Shown here piece by piece: positions 8,077 to 17,066 of a stretch of DNA of 64,000 bases (positions within the stretch are counted from its first letter, which is position 1; each line of letters begins with the position of its first letter). The position numbers and the translations under genes are program-made. Source of the DNA: DASSUW01 sp963730535 (GTDB lineage: Bacteria > Actinomycetota > Thermoleophilia > Solirubrobacterales > Solirubrobacteraceae); NCBI GenBank assembly GCA_963730535.1, contig CAVSRU010000005.1, forward strand, positions 248,001 through 312,000. The letters are read 5' to 3'. Below the pieces are notes generated by a model. It was not told the origin of the DNA. It was given only the letters and a program-made list of their open reading frames with translations, and ran no database searches.

Positions 8077-10425
8077 ATGCTCCAGGCGCTCGGCTTCTTC
8101 GCGCTGGTCGAGGTCGTCGGCCTGGCTGCCGCGCCGCTCGCCGGGCTCGCCTTCGGGCGGCTGCCCGGCGCCGGGCTCGGCTTCGCCAAGCCGCTCGGCC
8201 TTCTGCTCGTCACCTGGCTGGTCTGGATGACGGTCTCGCTCGGCGTCGCGCCCTACGGCGTCGGCACGATCCTCGCCGTCGCCGGCGTGGTCATCGTCGC
8301 CGGGGCGCTCGCCGCCGCGCGCCAGCGCGCGCTGGCCGCCCGCCTGGGGGAGACGCGCGGTGGCTGGTGGGCCCGCCGGCGGGCGGAATGGGTGGCGGCG
8401 AGGGCGTTGCCGCCGGACGACCTGCTGCGCCGGCGGCTGTGGCTGGGCTCGGAGGTCGTGTTCGCCGTCGCCTTCGCGGCGATGGTCCTCCTCGTCGCCT
8501 ACTCGCCCGACGTCTGGGGGACCGAGAAGCCGATGGACATGGCGTTCGTGGCGGCCACCAACGCCTCGTCGTCGTTCCCGCCGCACGACCCCTGGATGGC
8601 GGGAGAGGACCTGAACTACTACTACCTCGGCCACCTGGCGATGGCGATGCCGATCAAGCTGCTGGGGGTCGGGCCGGACGAGGGCTACAACGTCGCGTTC
8701 GCCATGCTCGGCGCGCTCTCGGCCGTCGCCGTGTTCACGCTGGGCGGGACCCTGTGGGCAGCGGCGCGGCCACCGGTGCGAGGCGGTCCGGTGGCGGTCG
8801 GCATCGTGGCCGTCGTGGTGTGCATCGTGCTCGGCAACCTCGCGGGGATCCAGGCGTGGCTCGACGCGAGCGCCCCGCCGGGCGACTACGACTGGTTCGC
8901 GCCGTCGCGCGTGATCCCGGACACGATCAACGAGTTCCCGTGGTTCTCGATGCTGCTCCAGGACCTCCACGCCCACGTGCTCGCGATCCCGTTCACGCTG
9001 GTCGCGCTCGCCTTCGCGCTCCAGGCGCTGCTCGCCGGGCCACGCGGCGACGCCGTGTGGCGGGGCGTCGCCGAGGCGCTCGCCGCCGGCCTCGCGATCG
9101 GCGCGCTCTACGCCGTCAACTCGTGGTCGTATCCGGTCTCCGCCGGCCTGCTCGTGCTCGCGGTGGCGGCGTGGGCCCGTAGCGATGCCGCCCGCGGGCG
9201 GCGCACGTACGCCGCCGTCTGGCTGGGCCTCGTGCTGGCCGCCAGCGTGGTCCTGCTGCTGCCGTTCTGGCTGGCCTTCGATCCCGCCGCCCGCGGCCTC
9301 GGACTGGTGGACGAGCGCGCGCCGTTCACCGAGTTCATGGCCGACCAGGCGCTGATCTACGGGATCCTCGCCTGGCCGCTCACCGCCGCCCTCGCCGCGC
9401 GCCTGCTCGCCACCCGCCGGCCGTGGCGGACCGCGGTCTGGAGCGCGGTGGCCGCGATCTTCGCGGGCTCGCTGCTCGCCACCGTCGACCTCGCCGGCCC
9501 CGCCGCGCTCGCCGCCGTCGCGGCCGTGGCGCTGGGCGCGCTCTTCTCCCACCGCCTGGGGGCCGGGGAGCGGTTCCTGTGGCTGCTCGTCGCCGGCGGC
9601 TTCACGTGCCTGCTGCTCCCGGAGCTCGTGTACGTGCGCGATTCCTTCGACGGCGGCGACTCGTTTCGCATGAACACGGTCTTCAAGCTCGGCTACCAGG
9701 GCTGGCTGCTGCTCGCGCTCGCCGCCGCCTGCGCGCTGCCGTGGGCGGGCGCCTGGCTGCCGCGCCGGGCCTGGGCCGTGTGGGCGGCCGGCGCCGCGGT
9801 CCTGCTGCTGCTCGGCGCCGTCTACCCGTACGCGGGCACGTACGCGCGCAAGGCCGGCTTCGGGCGCTCGCCGTCGCTCGACGGCCTCACGTGGCTGCGC
9901 GACCGGGCGCCCGGCGACCCGGCGGCGATCGCCTGGCTGCGGGCCAACACCGGCGGCTCAGCGGTCGTGCTGGAGGCGGTGGGGGAGGACTACTCCGCCT
10001 TCGGCCACGCCCGCATCTCGACCTTCACGGGCCGGCCCACGGTCCTCGGCTGGGCTGGCCACGAGCTCCAGTGGGACCACGACCCCGGCACCCGCGAGGA
10101 GGACGTCCGGCGCCTCTACCGCACGACGGACGTCGCCGAGGCGCGCGAGCTGATCGGCCGCTACGGCGTCGCCTATGTCGTCCACGGGCCGATCGAGCGC
10201 ACCACCTACGGCGACGCGGGACTCGAGAAGTGGGACGAGCTCGGCACGCGCGTCCTCGACCGCCAGGGCACGGCGGTGTGGCGGCTTCGGCCTGGATCCG
10301 CCGATCATTCGCCGCGAGAATCGGCGGATTCAGGCCTACCTTCGCTCGTAGAGCCACTCGGACATGCCGCCCGTGGGGTTCCACGGCTCCCGCTCCGTGA
10401 ACCAGCGCCACCACGCGGCAGGTGA
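8077..10425 (+). CDS. DUF2298 (YYY-type) polytopic membrane protein
   Basis: Large multi-pass membrane protein of 782 residues. The diagnostic DUF2298 segment is near residues 150-185, with KPMDMAF, FPPHDPW and the three-tyrosine LNYYYLGH motif. Further membrane helices follow, then a C-terminal soluble part around residues 600-740 with WLRANTGGSAVVLEAVG. These proteins resemble GT-C glycosyltransferases and occur with Agl23-type partners, as here. The last 40-odd codons after AVWRLRPG run through a strong hairpin and overlap the convergent gene by 90 bases. The true end may therefore be near 10290, with a base error removing the stop. Confidence 0.85.
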   Translation: MLQALGFFALVEVVGLAAAPLAGLAFGRLPGAGLGFAKPLGLLLVTWLVWMTVSLGVAPYGVGTILAVAGVVIVAGALAAARQRALAARLGETRGGWWARRRAEWVAARALPPDDLLRRRLWLGSEVVFAVAFAAMVLLVAYSPDVWGTEKPMDMAFVAATNASSSFPPHDPWMAGEDLNYYYLGHLAMAMPIKLLGVGPDEGYNVAFAMLGALSAVAVFTLGGTLWAAARPPVRGGPVAVGIVAVVVCIVLGNLAGIQAWLDASAPPGDYDWFAPSRVIPDTINEFPWFSMLLQDLHAHVLAIPFTLVALAFALQALLAGPRGDAVWRGVAEALAAGLAIGALYAVNSWSYPVSAGLLVLAVAAWARSDAARGRRTYAAVWLGLVLAASVVLLLPFWLAFDPAARGLGLVDERAPFTEFMADQALIYGILAWPLTAALAARLLATRRPWRTAVWSAVAAIFAGSLLATVDLAGPAALAAVAAVALGALFSHRLGAGERFLWLLVAGGFTCLLLPELVYVRDSFDGGDSFRMNTVFKLGYQGWLLLALAAACALPWAGAWLPRRAWAVWAAGAAVLLLLGAVYPYAGTYARKAGFGRSPSLDGLTWLRDRAPGDPAAIAWLRANTGGSAVVLEAVGEDYSAFGHARISTFTGRPTVLGWAGHELQWDHDPGTREEDVRRLYRTTDVAEARELIGRYGVAYVVHGPIERTTYGDAGLEKWDELGTRVLDRQGTAVWRLRPGSADHSPRESADSGLPSLVEPLGHAARGVPRLPLREPAPPRGR
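10289..10336. terminator. Bidirectional hairpin terminator between convergent membrane genes
   Basis: Seventeen-base inverted repeat with one G-T mismatch: arms 10289-10305 and 10320-10336 (GGCCTGGATCCGCCGAT and its complement) with a 14-base loop. It abuts the stop codon of the minus-strand Agl23-type gene and lies where the plus-strand DUF2298 gene is expected to end. A convergent terminator serving both genes is the simplest reading. Confidence 0.75.
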
Positions 10426-11892
10426 CATCTTCGAGCCGTCGCGCACCCACCAGACGCGGAACGGGAACCTGCGGCCGCGGTAGCCGGTCAGCTCCGGCGC
10501 CAGACGCTCGCGCGCGGCCTCGGTGAGGATGAGCACGTCCGAGTCGGGCGCCTGCCCGCGGTCGGCGAGGTCCAGGTACTGCACGGTCTCGTCGCGGAAG
10601 TACCACGCCCAGGGGAACGTCGCTCCCTCCGAGGCGTCGACGGTGATCGACGAGGGTCGTGCCGCGACCACCTCGTCGGCCACGCGGGCGACCGCCTCCG
10701 AGCTCTGGGTGGAGACGAGCAGCTCGCGCGGGTCGGCGCGGTGGACCGCGTTGACGAGGAACGAGGCGTAGCCGGTGTAGGCGAGGGCGAGCACGATCGC
10801 CGCCAGGCCGGCGGCGCGCACCGCCGGCCGTCGTGCGCTCCAGATCGCCTGCGCGCCGACGCCCGCGAGCAGCAGCAGCGGCAGCAGCGGGTGCAGCACC
10901 AGCCAGGCGAACTTCTCGCCCGCCCACGAGTAGACGACGAGCGAGACGACGAACGCCCACACGAGGAAGACGCGCAGGAGCGTCGGCCGCCTGAGCGCCA
11001 CCACCGCGCCCACGGCGCCGAGCAGTAGCACCGGCCACTCGACGCCGAACAGAAGCAGGCCGTAGAAGTACCAGGGCTCACCGCCGCGGCCGACCCCGTG
11101 CTGGCCGAGCCAGTAGTCGAGCCCCGTCCACAGGCCCTGCACGCCCTCGGGGTGGGTGAGGAACGTCGTGAAGAGCACCGTGTAGACGCCGAGGAAGGCG
11201 GCCAGTGACCAGCCCCACGCCTCGAGGCCCACCGCGCGGACCGGCCGCACCACCAGCGCCCGGTGGCGCGTGGCGAGCACGGCGAGGAAGAACGTGCCGG
11301 CCACGAAGGCCGTGATGAAGGTCGACTCCTTGGTCGCGAAGCTGAGCGCCAGCAGCGCGCCGAGCACCGCCGGGTGGTACTTGCGCGGGCGCTCGAAGAA
11401 GCGGAACGCGACGACGAGCATGGCCAGCGTGATCGCGGCGATGTAGATGTCCTCGCGCGCGAAGCGGGAGAAGTACAGGTACGACGGGCCGAAGGCGAGC
11501 AGCACGGCGGCGACGAACGCGCCCGCCCGGCCGAGCTGCGCCCGCAGCCCGTACGGCATCGCCACCATCGCGGTGCCCATCAGCGCGGGCGCGAGCCGCG
11601 CCGTGAAGTCCGAGTCGCCGAGCACGGCGTAGATCCCGGCCGTCAGGTAGAAGCGCAGCGGGCCGTGCAGCAGCGGGTTGTACTCGTAGTCGCCGGTCGT
11701 GGAGAAGACCCACGAGAAGTAGGCGTCCTGGCTCTCGTCGTGGTGGAACGGGCGGTCGGGGAGGTCGATGAGCCGGACCGCGAGCGCCGCCAGCACGAGC
11801 AGCCCGTAGGCGAGCAGCTCACCCCGCGCCCGCCGCGGCGCCGGAACCGCCGGCTCGGCCACCGGCGGCGCCACGGTGGCGGTCTCAGCCAC
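10336..11892 (-). CDS. Agl23-type flippase activity-associated membrane protein (TIGR03663-like)
   Basis: A 518-residue polytopic protein of the GT-C glycosyltransferase type. The first extracytoplasmic loop carries the acidic motif PFHHDESQDAYFSW and later EYNPLLHGPLRFYLTA, followed by about ten hydrophobic segments (SFATKESTFITAFVAG in the middle). Homologues called Agl23 occur in archaea and actinobacteria beside YYY proteins, matching the neighbouring DUF2298 gene. The likely role is sugar transfer from a lipid carrier to an envelope acceptor. Its start overlaps the flippase-like gene by 8 bases. Confidence 0.85.
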   Translation of the reverse strand: MAETATVAPPVAEPAVPAPRRARGELLAYGLLVLAALAVRLIDLPDRPFHHDESQDAYFSWVFSTTGDYEYNPLLHGPLRFYLTAGIYAVLGDSDFTARLAPALMGTAMVAMPYGLRAQLGRAGAFVAAVLLAFGPSYLYFSRFAREDIYIAAITLAMLVVAFRFFERPRKYHPAVLGALLALSFATKESTFITAFVAGTFFLAVLATRHRALVVRPVRAVGLEAWGWSLAAFLGVYTVLFTTFLTHPEGVQGLWTGLDYWLGQHGVGRGGEPWYFYGLLLFGVEWPVLLLGAVGAVVALRRPTLLRVFLVWAFVVSLVVYSWAGEKFAWLVLHPLLPLLLLAGVGAQAIWSARRPAVRAAGLAAIVLALAYTGYASFLVNAVHRADPRELLVSTQSSEAVARVADEVVAARPSSITVDASEGATFPWAWYFRDETVQYLDLADRGQAPDSDVLILTEAARERLAPELTGYRGRRFPFRVWWVRDGSKMSPAAWWRWFTEREPWNPTGGMSEWLYERR

Positions 11893-12877
11893 CGGCCTCG
11901 GCCTGCGCCCTCCGCAGGCGGCCGAGCCCTCCGTAGCGGGCCGCGAGCAGCCCGAGCCCGACGATGGTGATGGGCACGACGATCACGAACCGCAGCATCA
12001 CGATGTAGGCGACCGCCTGGGCGCCCGTGCCGCCCAGCGCCTTGATCCCGAGGATCGCGGCCGCGTCCTGCGTCCCCGCGTAGGCGGGCCCGGAGGGGAT
12101 GAGCGAGAAGACCGACGCGAGGGCGACGATGTACAGGCCCTCGATCGGGTCCATCCCGAAGCCGACCGCGGCGGCGGTCGACATCCAGACGCCGGCCTCG
12201 ATGCCCCAGATCACGAGCGTCATCCCGAGCAGCAGGAGCCCGTGGTGCGCGCGGCGCAGCCCGAGTGTGGAGGAGGCGATCGGTGCCAGGAACGCCATCA
12301 GGCGCCGGTTCTGGCGGACCAGGAGATACCCCACGATCGCGGCCCCCGCGACCCCCGCGAGCACGAGCGCCACGATCTCCACCTCGTCGCCGCCGACCTC
12401 GCCGAGCAGCCCCCAGCCGACCACGACGAACAGCACGACGAGCACCGCGACGTCGAGCAGCCGCTCGGCCAGCAGCGTCCCGGTCACCGTTCGCTTCGAG
12501 GCGCCCGCGCGCGGCGCCATGAGAACCATCCGGATCGCATCGCCGGCCCGGGCCGGGAGCACGTTGTTGCCGGCGTAGCCGACGCACGTGAGCGCGTAGG
12601 TGTCCGCCCGCGTCGGCGTCGCGCCCTCGTCCTCGAGCAGGCGCTGCCAGCGCTCGGCGCGCACTACCGTGGCCAGCGCGTAGAGGGCGATCGCCCCCAG
12701 CAGGGCGGCGAACTCGCTCGGGCTCGACGGGAGGTCGGGAGGATCCTGGCGCGACGCCCACCAGACGACGCCGGCGACGGCGATCAGCGAGATCGCGAGA
12801 CCGACCCACGACCAGGGCGAGCGGGGTTGCTGAGCGGTGCGGGCGGTCGTCGAGGCGATGGCAGCACAGGATGGCAC
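11885..12877 (-). CDS. Lysylphosphatidylglycerol synthase transmembrane-domain flippase-like protein
   Basis: A 330-residue integral membrane protein with about eight hydrophobic segments, of the UPF0104 / LPG-synthase TM family. Characteristic features are ATVVRAERWQRLLE, the GYAGNNVLPARAGDAIRM segment, LLAERLLDVAVLVVLFV and SLIPSGPAYAGTQDAA. The family moves or scrambles lipids and is common in glycosylation loci. The frame stays open far upstream through the divergent spoIID gene, but homology begins near the GTG at 12877, which I choose. Its 3' end overlaps the Agl23-type gene by 8 bases, so the two form one unit. Confidence 0.82.
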   Translation of the reverse strand: MPSCAAIASTTARTAQQPRSPWSWVGLAISLIAVAGVVWWASRQDPPDLPSSPSEFAALLGAIALYALATVVRAERWQRLLEDEGATPTRADTYALTCVGYAGNNVLPARAGDAIRMVLMAPRAGASKRTVTGTLLAERLLDVAVLVVLFVVVGWGLLGEVGGDEVEIVALVLAGVAGAAIVGYLLVRQNRRLMAFLAPIASSTLGLRRAHHGLLLLGMTLVIWGIEAGVWMSTAAAVGFGMDPIEGLYIVALASVFSLIPSGPAYAGTQDAAAILGIKALGGTGAQAVAYIVMLRFVIVVPITIVGLGLLAARYGGLGRLRRAQAEAGG

Positions 12878-12913
12878 CGCAACCCGGCGGCTCCCGCCTT
12901 GTTGGGGACGACG

Positions 12914-14044
12914 ATGCGCACCGCTCCGCTCCTCCTCAGCGCGGCCATGGTCGCCGCCGCCCCCGCGACCGCGTCCGCCGCCGACGTCGTGATCGACGGC
13001 CGCGGCTGGGGCCACGGCATCGGCATGTCGCAATACGGGGCATACGGCTACGCCCTCCGCGAGGGCCGCGACCACGGCTTCATCCTCGAGCACTACTACA
13101 CGGGCACCACGCTCGGCGACGCGCCGGGCACTCGGATGCGGGTCCTGCTCCAGGCGTCCCGCGCCCCGAGCGTGAGCGGCGCGACGGCCGCGAGCGCCCC
13201 CGGGCGCCGCATCCGGCTGTCCGCGAACCGCACCTATCGCTTCGCCCCGGCTCGCGGCGGCCGGCTCGCGGTGACCGACGTGCGCACCGGCCGGCGCCGC
13301 GCGCGCCTGGCCGGTCCCGTGACCCTCAGCGGCGGCGCGACCACGCGCCTGCGCGGGCTCGCCCAGAACGGCGTCACCAACGGCCTCTATCGCGGCCGCA
13401 TGGAGCTCTCGCGAAGCGGCGGATCGGTGCTCGCCGTCAACAACGTCGGGCTGGAGCCGTACCTGTTCGGCGTGGTGCCGGCCGAGATGCCGTCCTCGTG
13501 GCCGGCCGAGGCGCTCAAGGCCCAGGCCGTCGTCGCCCGCTCGTACGCGCTCACCAGCGGCCGCGGCGGCCCGGCGTTCGACGTCTACGCCGACGTGCGC
13601 TCGCAGGTCTACCGCGGCGTCACCGGCGAGATGAGCACGACCAACGACGCCGTGCGCGCCACCCGCGGCCGCGTGGTGCTCGCCGGCGGCGCGGTCGCGC
13701 AGACGTTCTTCTTCTCCACCTCGGGCGGTCGCACGGCCGGCAACGAGGAGGAGTGGGGCGGGACGCCGTACTCGTACCTGCGACCGGTCGACGACCCGCA
13801 CGACGACCTGTCGCCGTACCACACGTGGCAGGCGCGGTTCTCGCGCGCCCGGGTCGCAAGCCTCCTGCGCGACTACACGCGCGGGAAGTTCCGGCGGCTG
13901 CGGGTGCGCTCCCGCACCACCTCGGGGCGCGTGGCGACGCTCTCGGTCGTCGGCCGGGGCGGCACGACCGTGATCTCCGGTGCCACCGTTCGCGCCCGGT
14001 TCGGGCTGCGGAGCAACTGGATCACCCGCATCACGGGTCCGTAG
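12914..14044 (+). CDS. Secreted SpoIID/LytB-domain protein
   Basis: A 376-residue exported protein with an N-terminal signal peptide ending near ATASA. GRGWGHGIGMSQYGAYGYA follows, then the SpoIID core with NNVGLEPYLFGVVPAEMPSSWP, EALKAQAVVARSYAL and FFSTSGGRTAGNEEEWGG. SpoIID is a lytic transglycosylase acting on peptidoglycan. Actinobacterial homologues are non-sporulation cell-wall proteins, so a cell-wall role is inferred. Monocistronic and divergent from the flippase-like gene, with 36 bases between. The ATG at 12914 begins a good signal peptide. Confidence 0.88.
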   Translation: MRTAPLLLSAAMVAAAPATASAADVVIDGRGWGHGIGMSQYGAYGYALREGRDHGFILEHYYTGTTLGDAPGTRMRVLLQASRAPSVSGATAASAPGRRIRLSANRTYRFAPARGGRLAVTDVRTGRRRARLAGPVTLSGGATTRLRGLAQNGVTNGLYRGRMELSRSGGSVLAVNNVGLEPYLFGVVPAEMPSSWPAEALKAQAVVARSYALTSGRGGPAFDVYADVRSQVYRGVTGEMSTTNDAVRATRGRVVLAGGAVAQTFFFSTSGGRTAGNEEEWGGTPYSYLRPVDDPHDDLSPYHTWQARFSRARVASLLRDYTRGKFRRLRVRSRTTSGRVATLSVVGRGGTTVISGATVRARFGLRSNWITRITGP

Positions 14045-14172
14045 CACCGGCCGATACCGGGCGCGCGACGACCGCCTGCTGCTCGCCTCCCTGGCGCTCG
14101 CTTAAGACCGCCACCGCTGACCTCCGGTAGGGTGAGAATCCGGTCGCGTCGATCGGAGGAGGAGACGCTCGC

Positions 14173-14676
14173 ATGGCACGGATCTCGGTCACGGTGAACG
14201 GCGTCGAGCACACGGAGGAGGTGGAGCCCCGCCTGCTCCTCGTGCACCTCATACGCGACAAGCTGGGGCTCACCGGCACGCATGTCGGGTGCGACACCTC
14301 GAACTGCGGAGCCTGCACCATCCACGTCGACGGCAATGCCGTCAAGAGCTGCACCCTGCTCGCGGTCCAGTGCGACGGCTCGGAGATCATGACGATCGAG
14401 GGGATCGGGTCGGAGACCGCCCTGCATCCGCTCCAGCAGGCGTTCTGGGAGCAGCACGGCCTCCAGTGCGGCTACTGCACACCGGGGATGATCATGGCCG
14501 CCGCCGACCTGCTGGCCAAGAACCCCGACCCGAGCGAGTTGGAGGTGCGCGAGGCGCTCGCCGGCAACCTCTGCCGCTGTACCGGCTACCAGAACATCGT
14601 GAAGGCGGTCCGCGCCGCCGCGGGTGGGATGTCCGCCCAGGCCGCGCAGCCCACGCGTGAGGAGGTGACCGCGTAA
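14173..14676 (+). CDS. coxS: CO dehydrogenase-like small subunit, two [2Fe-2S] clusters
   Basis: Electron-transfer subunit of a molybdenum hydroxylase. The plant-type ferredoxin cluster uses Cys40, Cys45, Cys48 and Cys60 (GCDTSNCGACT). The second cluster uses Cys99, Cys102, Cys134 and Cys136 (QCGYCTPGM and NLCRCTGYQN). 167 residues is normal. A strong ribosome site GGAGGAGGAG precedes the ATG. A possible promoter with TAGGGT around 14128 lies in the 128-base gap after spoIID. First gene of the S-L-M operon; its stop overlaps the coxL start (TAATG). Confidence 0.93.
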   Translation: MARISVTVNGVEHTEEVEPRLLLVHLIRDKLGLTGTHVGCDTSNCGACTIHVDGNAVKSCTLLAVQCDGSEIMTIEGIGSETALHPLQQAFWEQHGLQCGYCTPGMIMAAADLLAKNPDPSELEVREALAGNLCRCTGYQNIVKAVRAAAGGMSAQAAQPTREEVTA

Positions 14677-17066
14677 TGGGCGCTCCCGGAGCAGAGACTG
14701 CCAAGGTCACCGAACCGGGCGGCAACGGCTTCGTCGGCCGCTCGCTCAAGCGCAAGGAGGACCCGCGGCTGATCACGGGCGGGGCCACCTACACCGACGA
14801 CATGGTGCTGCCGGGGATGCTGTACGCCGCGATCGTGCGGTCCCCTGAGGCGCACGCGCGGATCCTCTCGATCGACACGTCGGCCGCCAGCGAGGCGCCG
14901 GGCGTCCACGCCGTGTTCACCGGCGAGGACATGGAGGATCTCGCGGCGTCGTGCCCGATGGTCTTCCTCCCGCCGGGCGTCGAGATGCGGATCCCCGACC
15001 ACTGGCCGCTCGCGCGCGGCAAGGTCGGCTACGTCGGCCAGGCGGTGGCCGTCGTGCTCGGCGCGGACAAGTACGCGGTCGTGGACGCGGCCAGCGAGGT
15101 CGTCGTCGACTACGACCCGCTGCCGGTCGTCGTCGACCCGGAGAAGGCGCTCGAGGACGGAGCGCCGATCATCCACGAGGAGTTCGGCACCAACACGGTG
15201 TTCGAGTGGTCGCTCGCGGGCGGCGACATGGAGGCCGCGTTCCGCGACGCCGACGTCGTCGTCGAGAAGCGGATCGTCAACCACCGCACGGCGGGGGCGG
15301 CGATCGAGCCGCGCAGCTTCCTGGCGCAGTGGCGCGAGGGCAAGCTCACGCTGTGGAGCTCGACCCAGATCCCGCACATCTGCCGCGTGCTGCTCTCGAT
15401 CCAGCTCGGGATCACCGAGGAGAAGATCCGCGTCGTCGCGCCCGAGGTGGGCGGCGGCTTCGGCTCAAAGCTCCAGGTCTACGGCGAGGAGGTCCTCGCC
15501 TGCTGGTGCGCGCGCAGGACCGGGCGGCCGGTGAAGTACACCGCGACGCGGTCGGAGGAGATGCTCGTCACGCACCACGGGCGCGACCAGATCGACTACG
15601 TGAAGATCGGCGCCACGCGCGACGGCAAGCTCACCGGGATCCACGCGAAGATCATCCAGGACTGCGGGTCCTACCACCTGATCGAGGGGCCGGTCATCCC
15701 GACCTTCAGTGCCTGCGTGATCAGCGGTTGCTACGACTTCCCGGCGGTCCAGACCGACATCGTCGGCGTCTTCACGAACAAGTTCACGACCGATGCCATC
15801 CGCGGCGCCGGGCGCCCCGAGGCCACGCACTTCATCGAGCTGACGATGGACGCGCTGGCCGAGGAGCTCGGCATGGACCCGCTCGAGCTGCGGCGCAAGA
15901 ACTTCATCACCGAGTTCCCGAACGAGCGCCCGCACGGGTTCATCTACGACTCGGGCAACTACCACGGCACGCTCGACAAGTGCCTGGAGACGCTCGACCT
16001 CGACGCGTTCCGGCGCGAGCAGGCCGAGCTGCGCGAGAAGGGGATCTACCGCGGCGTGGGCTTCTCGACCTACGTGGAGATCTGCGGGCTCGGGCCGTCG
16101 CGGGCGCTCGGCCCGGAGGGCTGGGGCATGCAGGGCGGCTACTTCGAGTCCGCCCAGGTCCGCGTGCACCCGACCGGCGCCGTGACGGCGTACACCGGCG
16201 TCTCGCCGCACGGCCAGGGGCACGAGACGGGCTTCGCCCAGATCGTGGCCGACCGGGTCGGCGTGACGCCCGATGTCGTGGAGGTGATCCACGGCGACAC
16301 CAACACGGGCCCGTTCGGCAAGAACACCTACGGCTCGCGGTCGCTGGCCGTCGGCGGCGAGGCACTCGCGCGCGCCGCGGAGAAGATCCAGGACAAGGCA
16401 CGGCGGATCGTCGCCCACAAGATGGAGGCGGCGCCCGAGGACATCGAGCTGGCCGACGGCCGCTTCGAAGTCCGCGGCTCGCCTGGTCGCGGCATGACGA
16501 TCGCCGAGGTGGCCGGTGAGGCGTACATCCCTGCCGATCTGCCGGAAGGCATGGAGGCGGGGCTGGACGAGATCTGCTTCTACGACCCGCCCAACTTCGT
16601 GTGGCCGTTCGGCGCGCACGCGTGCATCAGCGAGGTCGACGTGGAGACCGGCCGGGTCGACGTCGTGCGCTACGTGGCGGTCGACGACTGCGGGCCGGCG
16701 ATCAACCCGCTGCTGATCGACGGCCAGATCCACGGCGGCATCGTGCATGCCCTCGGGCAGGCCCTCTACGAGCAGGTGGTCTACGACGCCGACGGGCAGC
16801 TCATCACCGGCACGTTCGTCGACTACGCGCTGCCCAGCGCCGCCGACGTGCCGAGCTTCGAGACCAGCCGGACGGAGACCCCGACGCCGACCAACACGCT
16901 CGGCGTCAAGGGCGTGGGGGAGGCGGCGACGATCGCCTGCTCGCCGGCCGTGGTCAGCTCGGTGCTCGACGCGCTGCGTCCGCTGGGCGTGACCGAGGTC
17001 GACATGCCGCTCACGCCGATGCGCGTCTGGCAAGCCATCCAGGGCGCCGAAGGAGGTGCGTCGTGA
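14676..17066 (+). CDS. coxL: Form II-type CO dehydrogenase-like molybdenum subunit (xanthine oxidase family)
   Basis: Large catalytic subunit, 796 residues, binding molybdopterin cytosine dinucleotide. The active-site loop reads AIRGAGR at residues 374-380. Form I CO dehydrogenase has AYxCSFR, while form II has AYRGAGR, so this belongs to the form II / uncertain-substrate branch. The catalytic Glu is predicted at residue 749 in GVKGVGEA. PEVGGGFGSKLQVYGEE and GVSPHGQGHETGFAQI are the conserved cofactor segments. The S-L-M gene order also matches form II. It could oxidise CO slowly or another small substrate. Confidence 0.9.
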   Translation: MGAPGAETAKVTEPGGNGFVGRSLKRKEDPRLITGGATYTDDMVLPGMLYAAIVRSPEAHARILSIDTSAASEAPGVHAVFTGEDMEDLAASCPMVFLPPGVEMRIPDHWPLARGKVGYVGQAVAVVLGADKYAVVDAASEVVVDYDPLPVVVDPEKALEDGAPIIHEEFGTNTVFEWSLAGGDMEAAFRDADVVVEKRIVNHRTAGAAIEPRSFLAQWREGKLTLWSSTQIPHICRVLLSIQLGITEEKIRVVAPEVGGGFGSKLQVYGEEVLACWCARRTGRPVKYTATRSEEMLVTHHGRDQIDYVKIGATRDGKLTGIHAKIIQDCGSYHLIEGPVIPTFSACVISGCYDFPAVQTDIVGVFTNKFTTDAIRGAGRPEATHFIELTMDALAEELGMDPLELRRKNFITEFPNERPHGFIYDSGNYHGTLDKCLETLDLDAFRREQAELREKGIYRGVGFSTYVEICGLGPSRALGPEGWGMQGGYFESAQVRVHPTGAVTAYTGVSPHGQGHETGFAQIVADRVGVTPDVVEVIHGDTNTGPFGKNTYGSRSLAVGGEALARAAEKIQDKARRIVAHKMEAAPEDIELADGRFEVRGSPGRGMTIAEVAGEAYIPADLPEGMEAGLDEICFYDPPNFVWPFGAHACISEVDVETGRVDVVRYVAVDDCGPAINPLLIDGQIHGGIVHALGQALYEQVVYDADGQLITGTFVDYALPSAADVPSFETSRTETPTPTNTLGVKGVGEAATIACSPAVVSSVLDALRPLGVTEVDMPLTPMRVWQAIQGAEGGAS

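Noticed and set aside
8301..9552. Minus-strand frame extending the enolase-like gene far upstream over the DUF2298 gene
   Set aside because: The extension is Arg/Gly/Glu-rich antisense of DUF2298; family homology starts at the ATG at 8022.
12878..14047. Minus-strand frame extending the flippase-like gene over spoIID
   Set aside because: It is antisense to a well-supported SpoIID gene, and the flippase family begins near 12877.
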